Assembly (NCBI GenBank): GCA_003165855.1
Contig: PMXH01000328.1
Span: 1 to 24,217 of the forward strand
DNA from: Acidobacteriaceae bacterium
Lineage (GTDB): Bacteria > Acidobacteriota > Terriglobia > Terriglobales > Acidobacteriaceae
Direction of reading: 5' to 3'
DNA length: 24,217 nucleotides
In this document: one piece after another, positions 16,101 to 23,669 of the stretch
Numbering within the stretch: the stretch's first letter is position 1
Layout: the number at the start of each line of letters is the position of its first letter
The notes under the pieces: generated by a model
Told to the model about the DNA's origin: nothing
The model's input: only the letters and a program-made list of their open reading frames with translations
Database searches by the model: none
Translations under genes and position numbers: made by a program

Positions 16101-16605
16101 CGGAGTAGCCAAACATGCCGTTGCCCGCGACGGTCGCAATGTACCCCGGCTGGATTGTGACTCCCGCGATCGTAACGGCCTGCGTACCCGTGTTAACCGC
16201 GCGAATGACAAAGTCGAAGGTGTCCGCGATGAAAATGTTTCCCGCAGCATCCACAAAGACGCCTTCAGGATGGTTGAGCGCCGCTCCGGTTGCAGGTCCG
16301 CCGTCGCCGCACTGCGCCGCCGTTTGGGAACAAGCTGTGCCGTTCCCGGCCACCACTGTGAGATTGCTGGACGTATCCAGTTTGAAGATGCGACTTGAGT
16401 AGTAATCCGCAATGTAGGTGTTATCCGCTGCGTCCAACGCGATGCTGACTGGATCGCCGATACTCGCGTTCAGCGGAGTCAGATGTTTCGGGCCGCCGCC
16501 GGCGACTGTGTTGATGGCATACTGCGCGAGCAAAACATGGGGAGCGAGGAAGACAACTGCAAGAGCAAGAGCAACGGCAACCGGTGTCGGCCTGTTAGAA
16601 CGCAT
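13135..16605 (-). CDS. Giant secreted NHL-repeat and Ig-like protein with C-terminal hydrophobic anchor
   Basis: 1156 residues. The start is ATG 16605: AGGAGG lies 10 nt upstream (16616-16621), a signal peptide follows (residues 1-28, ending LLAQ), and the upstream gene stops 2 nt before; the frame itself is open to 16737. Residues about 29-800 hold 12 NHL-type repeats of 55-75 residues built as TVAGNG..G(Y)SGDGGPAT.A.L..P.GVFVD..GNIFIADT.N..IR.V. Some carry an extra VNTGT..VTIAGV.I..G hairpin. Twelve repeats would make two six-bladed propellers. Residues about 802-985 hold two similar Ig-like domains (W.VNG..GG...G.I...G.Y.AP). The tail, about 1072-1115, contains two hydrophobic stretches split by RRNKRR, then a final Ig-like strand segment. 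This is a typical large exported protein of Acidobacteria, probably surface-exposed. Its binding partner is unknown. Confidence 0.9.
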   Translation of the reverse strand: MRSNRPTPVAVALALAVVFLAPHVLLAQYAINTVAGGGPKHLTPLNASIGDPVSIALDAADNTYIADYYSSRIFKLDTSSNLTVVAGNGTACSQTAAQCGDGGPATGAALNHPEGVFVDAAGNIFIADTFDFVIRAVNTGTQAVTIAGVTIQPGYIATVAGNGMFGYSGDGGPATSAQLYDPFGVFVDSAENIYIADTDNCLIRKVSGANISTVAGDYASTTPCGYNGDGLATTAQLAIPESVFVDSTGNIFIPDTGNNLVRVVNTGTAPITIAGATIPAGNIQTVAGAYYDYITTGVCQYSGDNGAANIAFLCVPDGVFVDASENIFIADTDNFAIRVVNGGTTQITVDQVLIQPGDIATVAGTLGTEGYTGDNGLATSAELNYPSSIAVDASDDIFIADTDNFVVRVVTASTGDIATTIGNNTPAYSGDGQPPLNAELNYPAAVSVDGSQDFFIVDTDNSVIREVSATTGIIQTVVGNGTACATPTALCGDGGLPTIAQLHYPNGMFLDASGNIVIADTEDNRIRVVNTQSTTITIAGVQIAANTIATVAGNGTPGYLGDNGPAISAELTSPCGVYVDSAGNIFIADTQNQVIREVVASSGNIITVAGNGTVCDPPTAVCGDGGPATGAQGANLAFPVGVFVDLAENIYIADTSDNRIRVVNPGTAAVTIAGVLIPPGDIATVAGTGEEGYSGDGAAATGALLNTPSGLFVDASGDIFFADTSNDVIREVVAATGFIQTVAGNGIPGFAGDGGQSTGTAGQTAAAQLYSPLGVFGNSAGDLFVADTRNVRIRELVPSIFVTVTPNPVNVAVSSQEQFTATVTGATNTAVTWQVNGVAGGNLSTTGSISATGLYLAPAAIPTPATVTITAISQADGTTSGSAQATIVGAGGAVTVTVTTNPVVTQVYTSTLQTFIATVTGTTNTGVNWQVNGIPGGDATTVGSIDTSGNYTAPSAVPPPATVTIEAVSQALSSAIGSDTITIVAEPTAAQPAPQTASPGGTAMYSLLLNENTGALGQPIALSCLQSTLPPNGTCTFQPATITPGPQAVPFSVTITIPSGAASLQQPNGTRLQLFIAFAPFAGILLAGAGRRNKRRLWLWLAGLCVFLILLNACGGAASSSVPTNPELGTYNVKVQGTTAAQPNPVTITVVGLTVQ

Positions 16606-16607
16606 GA

Positions 16608-17072
16608 TCACTTCGCCTCCTGGCCAGAAATCCGTTCCAAGCGGACCACAGTGGTGCTCTTCGGTATGGTTTTGCCTGAGGTATTGCCTGGGGCGCCTAT
16701 TTGCAGAATGAATCGAGGCCGCAACCCTCGTTGCCACAACTGGAATTCCGATTGCGGGATGGTAAATTCCTGGTTTGTCTCGGCGGAATCGTGCGCGGGG
16801 AGGGCGACCGCACAGGCAATGCTTCCGCCCTTTTCAGGGTGAGAGAAATCCCAGAGCGTTAGCCTCTGGATGGAAAGTTCGGACGGCCCGTGGTTCACCA
16901 GATGGATGCGAATACGAATCTGTGTTTGGGAACCGAGGCCAGTCTTCTGCAGCACCTGATAGGAACCGGAAACCAGTGGAACATTGCTGGCTGGTGCGGA
17001 TTGGACCCCCAGAGAAAACAGCGCGGCCATCACCAAAGGCAATTTGCCGAAACGAAGAATGTGGTGGTTCAT
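16608..17072 (-). CDS. Small secreted protein of unknown function
   Basis: 154 residues, with a signal peptide of about 28 residues (basic start, LPLVMAALFSLGV, cleavage near APA-SN). The mature part is mostly predicted beta-strand: alternating segments such as QTQIRIRIHLVNHGPSELSI and RFILQIGAPGNTS give the impression of a single Ig- or transthyretin-like sandwich. It has one cysteine in the mature region and no heme or lipobox motif. GGGAGG lies about 10 nt upstream of ATG 17072. Its TGA is 2 nt from the ATG of the giant NHL/Ig gene, so it is the first gene of that operon and probably works with it, for example as a partner or export helper. I do not recognise the family. Confidence 0.8.
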   Translation of the reverse strand: MNHHILRFGKLPLVMAALFSLGVQSAPASNVPLVSGSYQVLQKTGLGSQTQIRIRIHLVNHGPSELSIQRLTLWDFSHPEKGGSIACAVALPAHDSAETNQEFTIPQSEFQLWQRGLRPRFILQIGAPGNTSGKTIPKSTTVVRLERISGQEAK

Positions 17073-17225
17073 GTGATCTTACCCTCCCACTGGATGTGCC
17101 TGGAACCCAGCTTTCCTGCGGCTTCAAAACTGCGCCAGCTTGCTCGCAACAGCTTATCAGCTTGACCTTGCTAGTCACCTTATAAGCGCAGTAAGAAGTG
17201 GGCAGCATTCTTCGTCACTCGCGAA

Positions 17226-17241
17226 TGTGACGGCGATCACA
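17226..17241. promoter_or_regulatory. Perfect CRP-type palindrome upstream of the secreted NHL/Ig operon
   Basis: TGTGA-CGGCGA-TCACA matches the CRP-family consensus TGTGA-N6-TCACA at all ten fixed positions. It lies between the SGNH gene end (17275) and the start of the small secreted protein gene (17072), about 160 nt upstream of the latter, in position to control the 17072-11633 operon. The T tract that a terminator would need is absent. Confidence 0.6.
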
Positions 17242-17274
17242 GGGAGTAAAGGCCTTGCGAACACGTTCCGGCCC

Positions 17275-18981
17275 TCAGTCAAATTTGCGCCAATTGCACA
17301 GGACGGGAGCGTTATCGTAGGGCAAAGCTGCCAGCAGTTCCTTTTCGGCGGCAGCGGGTTCGTATCGATGCAGGAGAAAACCGTAATTGAGATGCAATAG
17401 ACGGTCCTGTGGATTTTGTACGAGGGCCCACTGATACTGGGCGACAATATCCCCATAATTTAAGCCTGATGCGTCGGTCTGGGTTTTGATGCGTTGGACT
17501 TCTTCGGAGTGGTTTAGCTGGCTTGTGAAAGGAGGGCGCTCCAGCTTACTTAGAACCAGCCCAGCGACCCGCACCCGGTCGTAAGCAGTGAACGCAAGTA
17601 GACGCTCGCACTCTTCCTGGGAGACAACGTCCGCGCCCGCGGCGCCACTGCGCATTTCGGCTGGGAGGATGCTTACGATTTGGCTGAAGAAGGCGCGCGC
17701 CAGCAGGTAGGTCCCGCGCGGATTCATATGCACGTGTTCGTAGAAGAGTTCGCCGCCTGGGACCCCTTGCGCACTCTCTCCGGCAAAAACCGCCGCAGCG
17801 TCAACCAGGCCGACGTTTGGATTCTCGCCCGTTGCGGTGCGAATAACCTCATTCAACCGGGTGTCAGCGCGAAAGCGAAGCGTGTCCAGATCCTGAGCGC
17901 GGACAAAGCGCTCCTTGGCTCCGGCAAAATCTCCGATGGCCCACAGGCAACGCGCAATGCGAAACTGGAGTTCGGCGTACTGAGGGTCTATATCCGCCGC
18001 TGAAAGGTACAACTTCAAGGCCTCAGAGTGCGATCCCGCTTCATCGAGAGCCACCCCACGTTGGACTAACTCCTCCCAGGATTTCAACTCGTCCTGCCGA
18101 ATATCTTCGCGATGCAAGGATGCGAAAGGAGCGCAGTCCTTTAGGTTGGTGGCTACCGTGCTGATCAGGACCCGAGACCCGGAGCGGCGGACAACCGCGC
18201 CGATGTCACGCAAGTTGGCGGCGAAATTCTCGTACACCGGCCTCATCTGTGGAGAATCGGCGCGCACCTGCCTTTCCAGAAACATTTCCATGCCACGCCA
18301 CTCGGACGCGTTGTTTCGGTTCCCGCCAGCGGCCTTCCCCACAAGCTGACCCAGCCTGGTGGAATTGAGGAAAATTCTGGTGCGAATGGCCGGCAGGGTC
18401 AGGTCCAAAGGCGTTAATACGGTTCCCGGCCCGAACGGACCGACAACTTCGGTATTGCCGGTGTAAATCACAAAGAGGTCAGGCTGGTATTGCGCGAGAT
18501 CCTTAACCATGGGCAACAGCACATGCGAATTGATGGCGGTGATGCTGGTATTGATAACCTCGAACCTTGTCGAGGGATAGCGCTCTCGGAGCATCACCTC
18601 GAGGTAGCGGGCAAATCCGTAGGTAGGATCCGGGTCTCCCCAGGCCACAGACTCGCCCAATACGAAGATCCTATAAGTTCCCGGTGCCTTTTTTGCCGGA
18701 ATTACGTAGGGGCGCGGTGTCCGGTACATGCCCGATGGAAAAAAGGGCACGGGGAAAAATTGGTTGTCGCAATAAGCCGCGTGGCCCTGGTCTGTGCAAG
18801 GACGCATTACGCCAGTTGGCGTTCCAACTCCGCAGAGACGGAGCACAACCTCCGCGAGCACGAGCACTACCGCCGGTACCAGAATGGCAGTGGCCGAGAT
18901 GGATAGCCAGCGGCGCCAGCTAACTTTGCGCAGCGTCGGGATTCCTTCCGAGGTTTGCCCGTCTTTAGATACTGTCACCAT
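17275..18981 (-). CDS. Membrane-anchored SGNH/GDSL hydrolase-like protein with embedded TPR region
   Basis: 568 residues. An N-terminal membrane helix (about 26-48) leads to an extracytoplasmic SGNH-type domain: FVLGES (S111) is the nucleophile block, NTSITAIN near 144 is a possible second block, YTGNTE (N176) is the oxyanion Asn block, and FYEHVHMNPRG (415-418) is the final His block, with Glu where Asp is more usual. Between blocks, residues about 305-370 form TPR-like helices (GSHSEALKLYLSAADIDPQYAELQFRIARCLWAIGDFAGAKERF). The C-terminal 90 residues include another TPR-like stretch. Such proteins act with MBOAT acyltransferases, as AlgJ/AlgX or DltD do, to complete transfer of an acyl group to a glycan outside the membrane. 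The MBOAT gene lies upstream on the same strand, across a 244-nt gap holding a CRP-type site, so this gene may have its own promoter. Confidence 0.83.
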   Translation of the reverse strand: MVTVSKDGQTSEGIPTLRKVSWRRWLSISATAILVPAVVLVLAEVVLRLCGVGTPTGVMRPCTDQGHAAYCDNQFFPVPFFPSGMYRTPRPYVIPAKKAPGTYRIFVLGESVAWGDPDPTYGFARYLEVMLRERYPSTRFEVINTSITAINSHVLLPMVKDLAQYQPDLFVIYTGNTEVVGPFGPGTVLTPLDLTLPAIRTRIFLNSTRLGQLVGKAAGGNRNNASEWRGMEMFLERQVRADSPQMRPVYENFAANLRDIGAVVRRSGSRVLISTVATNLKDCAPFASLHREDIRQDELKSWEELVQRGVALDEAGSHSEALKLYLSAADIDPQYAELQFRIARCLWAIGDFAGAKERFVRAQDLDTLRFRADTRLNEVIRTATGENPNVGLVDAAAVFAGESAQGVPGGELFYEHVHMNPRGTYLLARAFFSQIVSILPAEMRSGAAGADVVSQEECERLLAFTAYDRVRVAGLVLSKLERPPFTSQLNHSEEVQRIKTQTDASGLNYGDIVAQYQWALVQNPQDRLLHLNYGFLLHRYEPAAAEKELLAALPYDNAPVLCNWRKFD

Positions 18982-19160
18982 CGTTCTCGTAAGGCACTGG
19001 GCTAATTGGTGTTCCGCTCCGCGGGGTTACTGCAAGAGGTCGCCGGTACACCGAATGCCACCTGCGGTCACGCCCGGGGCCTTCGCCTCCCAGTCCAGTT
19101 GCTCACTGTTGACGATAACTGGGGCAGGTGACCTGAACAGTGGCCAATGTCACGGCATCC

Positions 19161-19176
19161 TGTGATGAAGATCACA
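19161..19176. promoter_or_regulatory. Perfect CRP-type palindrome upstream of the SGNH gene
   Basis: TGTGA-TGAAGA-TCACA matches TGTGA-N6-TCACA at every fixed position. It lies in the gap between the MBOAT gene end (19226) and the SGNH start (18981), about 190 nt upstream of the latter. It is the second perfect site in the window. Confidence 0.6.
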
Positions 19177-19225
19177 CACGCCCGGATTACCGCTCGTCGG
19201 CACAAAACCACAATCTTTTCACCAG

Positions 19226-20686
19226 CTAGAAGCGTCTGTACATGAACTGAGCCGCACTCGCGCCCTGGGTCCGGGTCACGATCAATAAGAAAAGCGATAC
19301 CAGTACATAGAGGGGAGGGATCCAGAACCAGCGCCAGCGAGCTAGGAGCGCGATGAATCCGGGGTGGGATGCCTGACCCGAAGATTCCGCCTCAACCGAA
19401 TAGCGGTTCAGTGTCTCGATCACCAGGAGCACACCGGCGTATCCAACGGCCAGCATCAGAATCAGGAAATAAAGGCTGCCACTCAGGAAGTGCGAAAGAT
19501 AGTCTGCGGGCGACACCACCGCCGACAGCATCTGACGCACCTCGACCAGAGATTTGGCGCGGAAGAATATCCAGCCCAGGCTGATGAGACTGATCGTTGC
19601 ACCCCACGAGATCGGTGTCCAGAGGGCCGCAGAAGTCGACCAGTCAAACTTGCGCTGCACGTGTTGAATCTGACGATGCAAGATGAGGAGCACGCCGTGA
19701 TAGCCACCCCAGAGCACGAACGGTAAGGTCGCCTTATGCCACATTCCAAACAGGACCATGGAAATCAGCAAAACGAGATTTCGCCACCACACTTCCCGGC
19801 GCATCACGGCCAGGGGGAAGAAAACGTAGTCGCGAATCCAGAACGAAAGCGACATGTGCCAGCGCGTCCAGAAGATCGACGGATTGGTAGACTGAAACGG
19901 GCGAGCGAAATTCTCGGGCACGGTGAATCCGAGCGCTTGCGCAGCGCCGATGGCGATGTGTGAATAGCCGGCAAAATCCAGGAAAAGCTGCAATCCGTAT
20001 CCGAACGCCAGGCACCACACGTCCGGCCCACTCCAGTGCGTGACCTGATCGAAGCCGGAGTTGATTCCGTCGCCTCCGAGAATTCCCTGACCCAGCAATT
20101 GCGCCAACTGCATCATCAAAACACCGGTTGCGATGCGGCGGAACCCGCGTCCGATGTTGGGCCAAGAGGCGGGTTGCTCGGAGCGAAATTGCGGAAGCAT
20201 TTCTGGCATCCGGCAAATCGGCCCCGAGATAACGACGGGGAAGAACGCCATGTACAGAGCAAACTCGATGAACGACGGGTCAAGTTCCTCGCCGCGGTAA
20301 AGGTCAAAGAGGTAACTCATGGCCTGGAAGGTCCAGAATGAAATCCCCAGGGGCAGGGCAAGATGCGAGAATCTTTGCAATGCCGAAACAGAAGTGTTGA
20401 TCGCGATGGCGGGCAGGTATTTGAAGCTTCCGAGGAGCGCCAGATTCAGTACAATACCGATCGATAGAGCAATCGCAGATGGCTTTCGCTGAAGCCATTT
20501 TCCCACCATGAAGTTGATCACCGTGGACGCAAGTAGAACCGCTGCAAACCACGCTCCCCATGTGAGATAGAGCGCGTAACTGCCGATCAGAAGAATGGCT
20601 TGTCTTGCCGCGCGCCGGCGGACCTTGGCAAAGATCACCACGCAAAGCAGAAAAACCAGAACGTGCAGGATTTCTCGAAGCAACAT
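19226..20686 (-). CDS. MBOAT-family membrane O-acyltransferase (AlgI/DltB-like)
   Basis: 486 residues, about 11 membrane helices. Family marks are present: LPLGISFWTFQAMSYLFDLYRG (111-132), FFPVVISGPICR (148-159), FWTRWHMSLSFWIRDYVFFPL (272-292, H277) and FGMWHKATLPFVLWGGYHG (313-331), where H317 corresponds to the invariant catalytic His of AlgI and DltB. The length is normal for the family. It should pass an acyl group from a cytoplasmic donor across the membrane to an exported acceptor. The divergent neighbours are an acyl-AMP ligase and an acyl carrier protein, and the downstream gene is an SGNH protein, which argues for a carrier-protein-bound donor rather than acetyl-CoA. The annotated ATG (20686) has GAGG only about 2 nt away, so the next codon, TTG, may be the true start; this changes one residue. 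Confidence 0.93.
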   Translation of the reverse strand: MLLREILHVLVFLLCVVIFAKVRRRAARQAILLIGSYALYLTWGAWFAAVLLASTVINFMVGKWLQRKPSAIALSIGIVLNLALLGSFKYLPAIAINTSVSALQRFSHLALPLGISFWTFQAMSYLFDLYRGEELDPSFIEFALYMAFFPVVISGPICRMPEMLPQFRSEQPASWPNIGRGFRRIATGVLMMQLAQLLGQGILGGDGINSGFDQVTHWSGPDVWCLAFGYGLQLFLDFAGYSHIAIGAAQALGFTVPENFARPFQSTNPSIFWTRWHMSLSFWIRDYVFFPLAVMRREVWWRNLVLLISMVLFGMWHKATLPFVLWGGYHGVLLILHRQIQHVQRKFDWSTSAALWTPISWGATISLISLGWIFFRAKSLVEVRQMLSAVVSPADYLSHFLSGSLYFLILMLAVGYAGVLLVIETLNRYSVEAESSGQASHPGFIALLARWRWFWIPPLYVLVSLFLLIVTRTQGASAAQFMYRRF

Positions 20687-20862
20687 TCCTCACCCGCAAT
20701 ACAAAATTCCCAGCAGCTAAAAGCAGCACTTCGGAACGCATGGCATTATCACGTATTCGTGCTGGTTTCGGATATGCTTTCTTGCATACCTGTGAATGTC
20801 GGTTGGTTGTGATCTGCGTTGCGGATTTCCGTCCTTCTTACCCGCTACAATGACCGGGCAGC

Positions 20863-22569
20863 ATGAACAGATTTCGCAATCTTATCGACGCACTCGCCGC
20901 CGCCCCCGGCGATCGTCCATTTGTCACTGCCTGGATCGATGAGGACGAGCAAGAGACGGTGACTTTTGCGGAGTTTCGACGCCGCGCCCGCTCCCAAGCC
21001 AAAATGCTCTCCGAATATGAGGTGAATACCGGCGATCGCGTGATCATCCTCATGCCGCAGCAAATCGCCGCAATGACGACCTTCGTCGGTGCGATGATGC
21101 TGGGCGCGGTACCAGCATTTCTTGCCTATCCCAATTTCAAGGTTGAGGCCTCCAAGTACCGCGCCGGGCTGGCCGGAGTTACGGCAAACCTCAAAGCCAA
21201 GATGGTCGTCATCGACGATGCGTTTCCTGAAGACATGCTGGGACACGTACACCTGTGCGAGGAAGCGAAGCTGATTCGTGCCGGCGACAGCAAAAGCGTG
21301 GGGGCAGAAGTCGAACTGCATGACCTGGAGGTTCGTCCCGAGAGCTTGGCGTTCATCCAGCATTCGGCTGGCACGACCGGCCTTCAAAAAGGAGTCGCGC
21401 TGACTCACGCCGCCGTGCTCAACCAACTCGAACATTTGGCGCACGCGCTGAAGATTGACGGAGAGAAGGACAGTGTTTACAGCTGGCTGCCTCTTTACCA
21501 CGACATGGGTCTGATCGCTTGCTTCATATTGCCCATGGTTTGCCACATGCGCGTCGTGATGCAATCGCCGCTCGACTGGGTTATGCATCCGGAGACCATG
21601 CTGCAGATCATTAGCGAGTACAAGTGCACTCTGGCATGGCTGCCCAACTTCGCCTTTCAGTTCGTCCCGCGCAGAACGCCACCGAACCGGTGGGCACAAT
21701 ACGATCTTTCGTCGGCTCGCGCGCTGATCAATTGTTCTGAGCCGGTCCGATCCAGCAGCATGCAGGAATTTGAGAATGCTTTTTCTGCGATTGGACTCAA
21801 AAGCGGGACACTGCATTCCTCTTACGCAATGGCCGAGAATGTTTTTGCCGTAACGCAATCAGATATCAACGCGCCATCAGGGCCCAACCGGGTTTGGGCG
21901 GATGGCCAACGATTCCGCAGCATGCATGTCATCGCCCCCGTCGCGCAGGGGACTCCAGGCGCGGTTTGTTTCACATCATCGGGCCGGTTGCTCCCGAATA
22001 ACGAGGCCCGGATCGCATCCGATTCCGGCATACTTCTTGCTCCGGGCTTCGTCGGCGAGATTCTCGTCAAGAGCGATAGCCTGTTTACGGACTACTATAA
22101 CCGTCCCGATTTGACGGCCAAGGCAATCGTCGAAGGCTGGTATTCCACCGGTGATCTTGGCTTCACCCTGGAAGACCAACTCTATGTCATCGGCCGAAAA
22201 AAAGATCTCCTCATCGTCGGCGGTGAAAACATTTACCCGCAAGACATCGAGGAGATCGTCGCCAGCCACCCAGCCATTCATGATGGCCGTGCAGTTGCGA
22301 TGGGCGTTTATAATTCCGATCTCGGGACTGAGGATATCGTTGTGGTGGCTGAAGTGGAGCGTGAAGAACTTCTCACAAATACGGTGGACATCGAGCGAGA
22401 GATTCGCAATCTGGTGGTCGGCGGGATCGGAGTCGCAGTCCGGACAATTTTCTTAAAGCCACCAAAATGGGTCGTGAAGAGCACGGCCGGCAAGGCAGCG
22501 CGTTCTGGCACGCGAGAAAAGTTATTGAAAGAGCATCCGGAACTCGACGTTCGAGGCTCGGGAGACTAA
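20863..22569 (+). CDS. Fatty acyl-AMP ligase-like adenylate-forming enzyme
   Basis: 568 residues, close to the usual length of fatty acyl-AMP ligases. Adenylation motifs appear in order: IQHSAGTTGLQKGVALTH (A3, about 165-182), WLPLYHDMGLI (208-218, typical of the FAAL/acyl-CoA ligase group), YAMAEN (321-326, A5), GWYSTGDLGF (425-434, A7), GRKKDLLIVGGENIYPQDIEE (from 444, A8) and KSTAGKAAR (A10, K544). It should activate a carboxylic acid as its adenylate and load it on the carrier protein encoded 6 nt downstream. The acyl chain cannot be deduced. TACAAT (20846-20851) is a possible -10 only 11 nt before the start and there is no clear ribosome-binding site, so the mRNA may be nearly leaderless. 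The gene is divergent from the MBOAT gene across 176 nt. Confidence 0.92.
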   Translation: MNRFRNLIDALAAAPGDRPFVTAWIDEDEQETVTFAEFRRRARSQAKMLSEYEVNTGDRVIILMPQQIAAMTTFVGAMMLGAVPAFLAYPNFKVEASKYRAGLAGVTANLKAKMVVIDDAFPEDMLGHVHLCEEAKLIRAGDSKSVGAEVELHDLEVRPESLAFIQHSAGTTGLQKGVALTHAAVLNQLEHLAHALKIDGEKDSVYSWLPLYHDMGLIACFILPMVCHMRVVMQSPLDWVMHPETMLQIISEYKCTLAWLPNFAFQFVPRRTPPNRWAQYDLSSARALINCSEPVRSSSMQEFENAFSAIGLKSGTLHSSYAMAENVFAVTQSDINAPSGPNRVWADGQRFRSMHVIAPVAQGTPGAVCFTSSGRLLPNNEARIASDSGILLAPGFVGEILVKSDSLFTDYYNRPDLTAKAIVEGWYSTGDLGFTLEDQLYVIGRKKDLLIVGGENIYPQDIEEIVASHPAIHDGRAVAMGVYNSDLGTEDIVVVAEVEREELLTNTVDIEREIRNLVVGGIGVAVRTIFLKPPKWVVKSTAGKAARSGTREKLLKEHPELDVRGSGD

Positions 22570-22575
22570 ATACGA

Positions 22576-22827
22576 ATGACCGCAGAAGAACAACAGATGA
22601 TTGAACACATTGTCCGGCTGATCCGAAAGCCAGGTGCAAATATTGACGAAAATACGCCCCTGGTTTCCTCCGGACTGATCGACTCGATGGCGCTGGTGGA
22701 TTTGCTGCTGAAACTCGAAGACCTGACCCTCAGGCGCATCCCCGCGGGCAAAGTGCAGCCGAAAGATATGAACACGGTTGCCTTAATGTTCGCGACAGCG
22801 CAACGCGTTGGGAAAGCTCGTAAGTAG
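22576..22827 (+). CDS. Acyl carrier protein
   Basis: 83 residues, the usual size. GLIDSMALVDLL holds the phosphopantetheine attachment serine, S37 in the D-S-M form, at the start of helix II, preceded by the typical NTPLVSSGLI loop. Six nt follow the ligase stop, and GGGAG (22560-22564) lies 11 nt upstream of the ATG. The pairing indicates a dedicated carrier charged by the upstream ligase, as DltA charges DltC, rather than the housekeeping fatty-acid ACP; the sequence is also less acidic than fatty-acid ACPs. It probably presents the acyl group to the MBOAT protein at the cytoplasmic face of the membrane. It ends facing the convergent TPR gene, with 91 nt between and no clear terminator. Confidence 0.92.
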   Translation: MTAEEQQMIEHIVRLIRKPGANIDENTPLVSSGLIDSMALVDLLLKLEDLTLRRIPAGKVQPKDMNTVALMFATAQRVGKARK

Positions 22828-22918
22828 CTTCCGGAGGCATGCCAGCGGGCAGAAGGCCAAGCGGACTCGATCTACACAAAGCTGATAGCAACTGCATAAC
22901 CCTGCGCCCGACGACGGC

Positions 22919-23593
22919 CTACTGTAAGGGCTTTGCCGGCGTCCCCGGTTTCACACCCGAGTGCTTTTTCGCCTGCGCCATCAATTCCAGAACCTTATCT
23001 TTGGCTTCGTAGTTTGGATTCGTATCCAGCAGCTTTTGCCAGGTGGCGACAGCTTTGTCGATGTCCATCTTGCCCTGCCACTCGACGATGCCCAGATTGA
23101 ACAAGGTATTTGCCTTGTTGGGTTCGTAGGATAACGATTTCTGGAACTCCGCGATGGCGGCGTCGATGTTGCCGGTATACCAATAGGCCGTCGCCATGTC
23201 CGTGCGAACGCCCGTGTTGGCTGGCGCTACTTTCAGCGCGCGCTGGTAGTAATCGATCGCCGTGGGGAACAGCTGGGCGTCGTAATAGACGTTTCCGATG
23301 TTCTCCAGAAGTCCGGCGTTATTGGGGTCTGCTTTGAGCTTCTCGAGCAAGGGCGCCGCTTGGGTGTCAGCCATTTGCTGCATCTGCGCCGGGGTTGGAG
23401 CTTGGGCGCCGCCGTTGGGATTTCCCATGGCGGGTGCGGGAGCGTTCGCGACCCCAGTCGCAGCGGCCGCTGGACTGGATCCCCGGATGAACCAGCCGCC
23501 GGCGATTCCCACCAGCAGGCAGATGACCGCCAACACGTAGGCCTGCACGCTGGTCCACTGTTCAGTAGAATTTGCTCGATTTGTATCCGCCAT
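22919..23593 (-). CDS. Membrane-anchored TPR protein, NrfG/CcmI-like, paralogue 1
   Basis: 224 residues. ATG 23593 follows AAGGAG (minus strand, 23603-23608) by 9 nt. One membrane helix (about 17-36, VQAYVLAVICLLVGIAGGWF) is followed by an Ala/Pro/Gly-rich linker to about residue 72, then three to four TPR units (NNAGLLENIGNVYYDAQLFPTAIDYYQRALKVAP; NTGVRTDMATAYWYTGNIDAAIAEFQKSLSYEP; KANTLFNLGIVEWQGKMDIDKAVATWQKLLDTNP). Single-helix TPR proteins of this shape often serve cytochrome c maturation (NrfG, CcmI type), which would fit the cytochrome locus 11 kb away, but the same shape is used for many scaffolds. It is most similar to the adjacent gene upstream. Confidence 0.85.
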   Translation of the reverse strand: MADTNRANSTEQWTSVQAYVLAVICLLVGIAGGWFIRGSSPAAAATGVANAPAPAMGNPNGGAQAPTPAQMQQMADTQAAPLLEKLKADPNNAGLLENIGNVYYDAQLFPTAIDYYQRALKVAPANTGVRTDMATAYWYTGNIDAAIAEFQKSLSYEPNKANTLFNLGIVEWQGKMDIDKAVATWQKLLDTNPNYEAKDKVLELMAQAKKHSGVKPGTPAKPLQ

Positions 23594-23669
23594 ATGTTAA
23601 CGCTCCTTCAGATACCTTTTCGTCTAGCGGCGAAAGCCGCCGATTTCCCTGCCTGGGCCTGTCCTTTTG

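Noticed and set aside
14710..16398. Plus-strand frames opposite the giant NHL/Ig gene
   Set aside because: They mirror the repeat structure of the minus-strand gene and have no domain of their own.
13135..16605. Regularly repeated DNA that might suggest a CRISPR or satellite array
   Set aside because: The repeats are degenerate, 165-225 bp, in frame and encode NHL blades.
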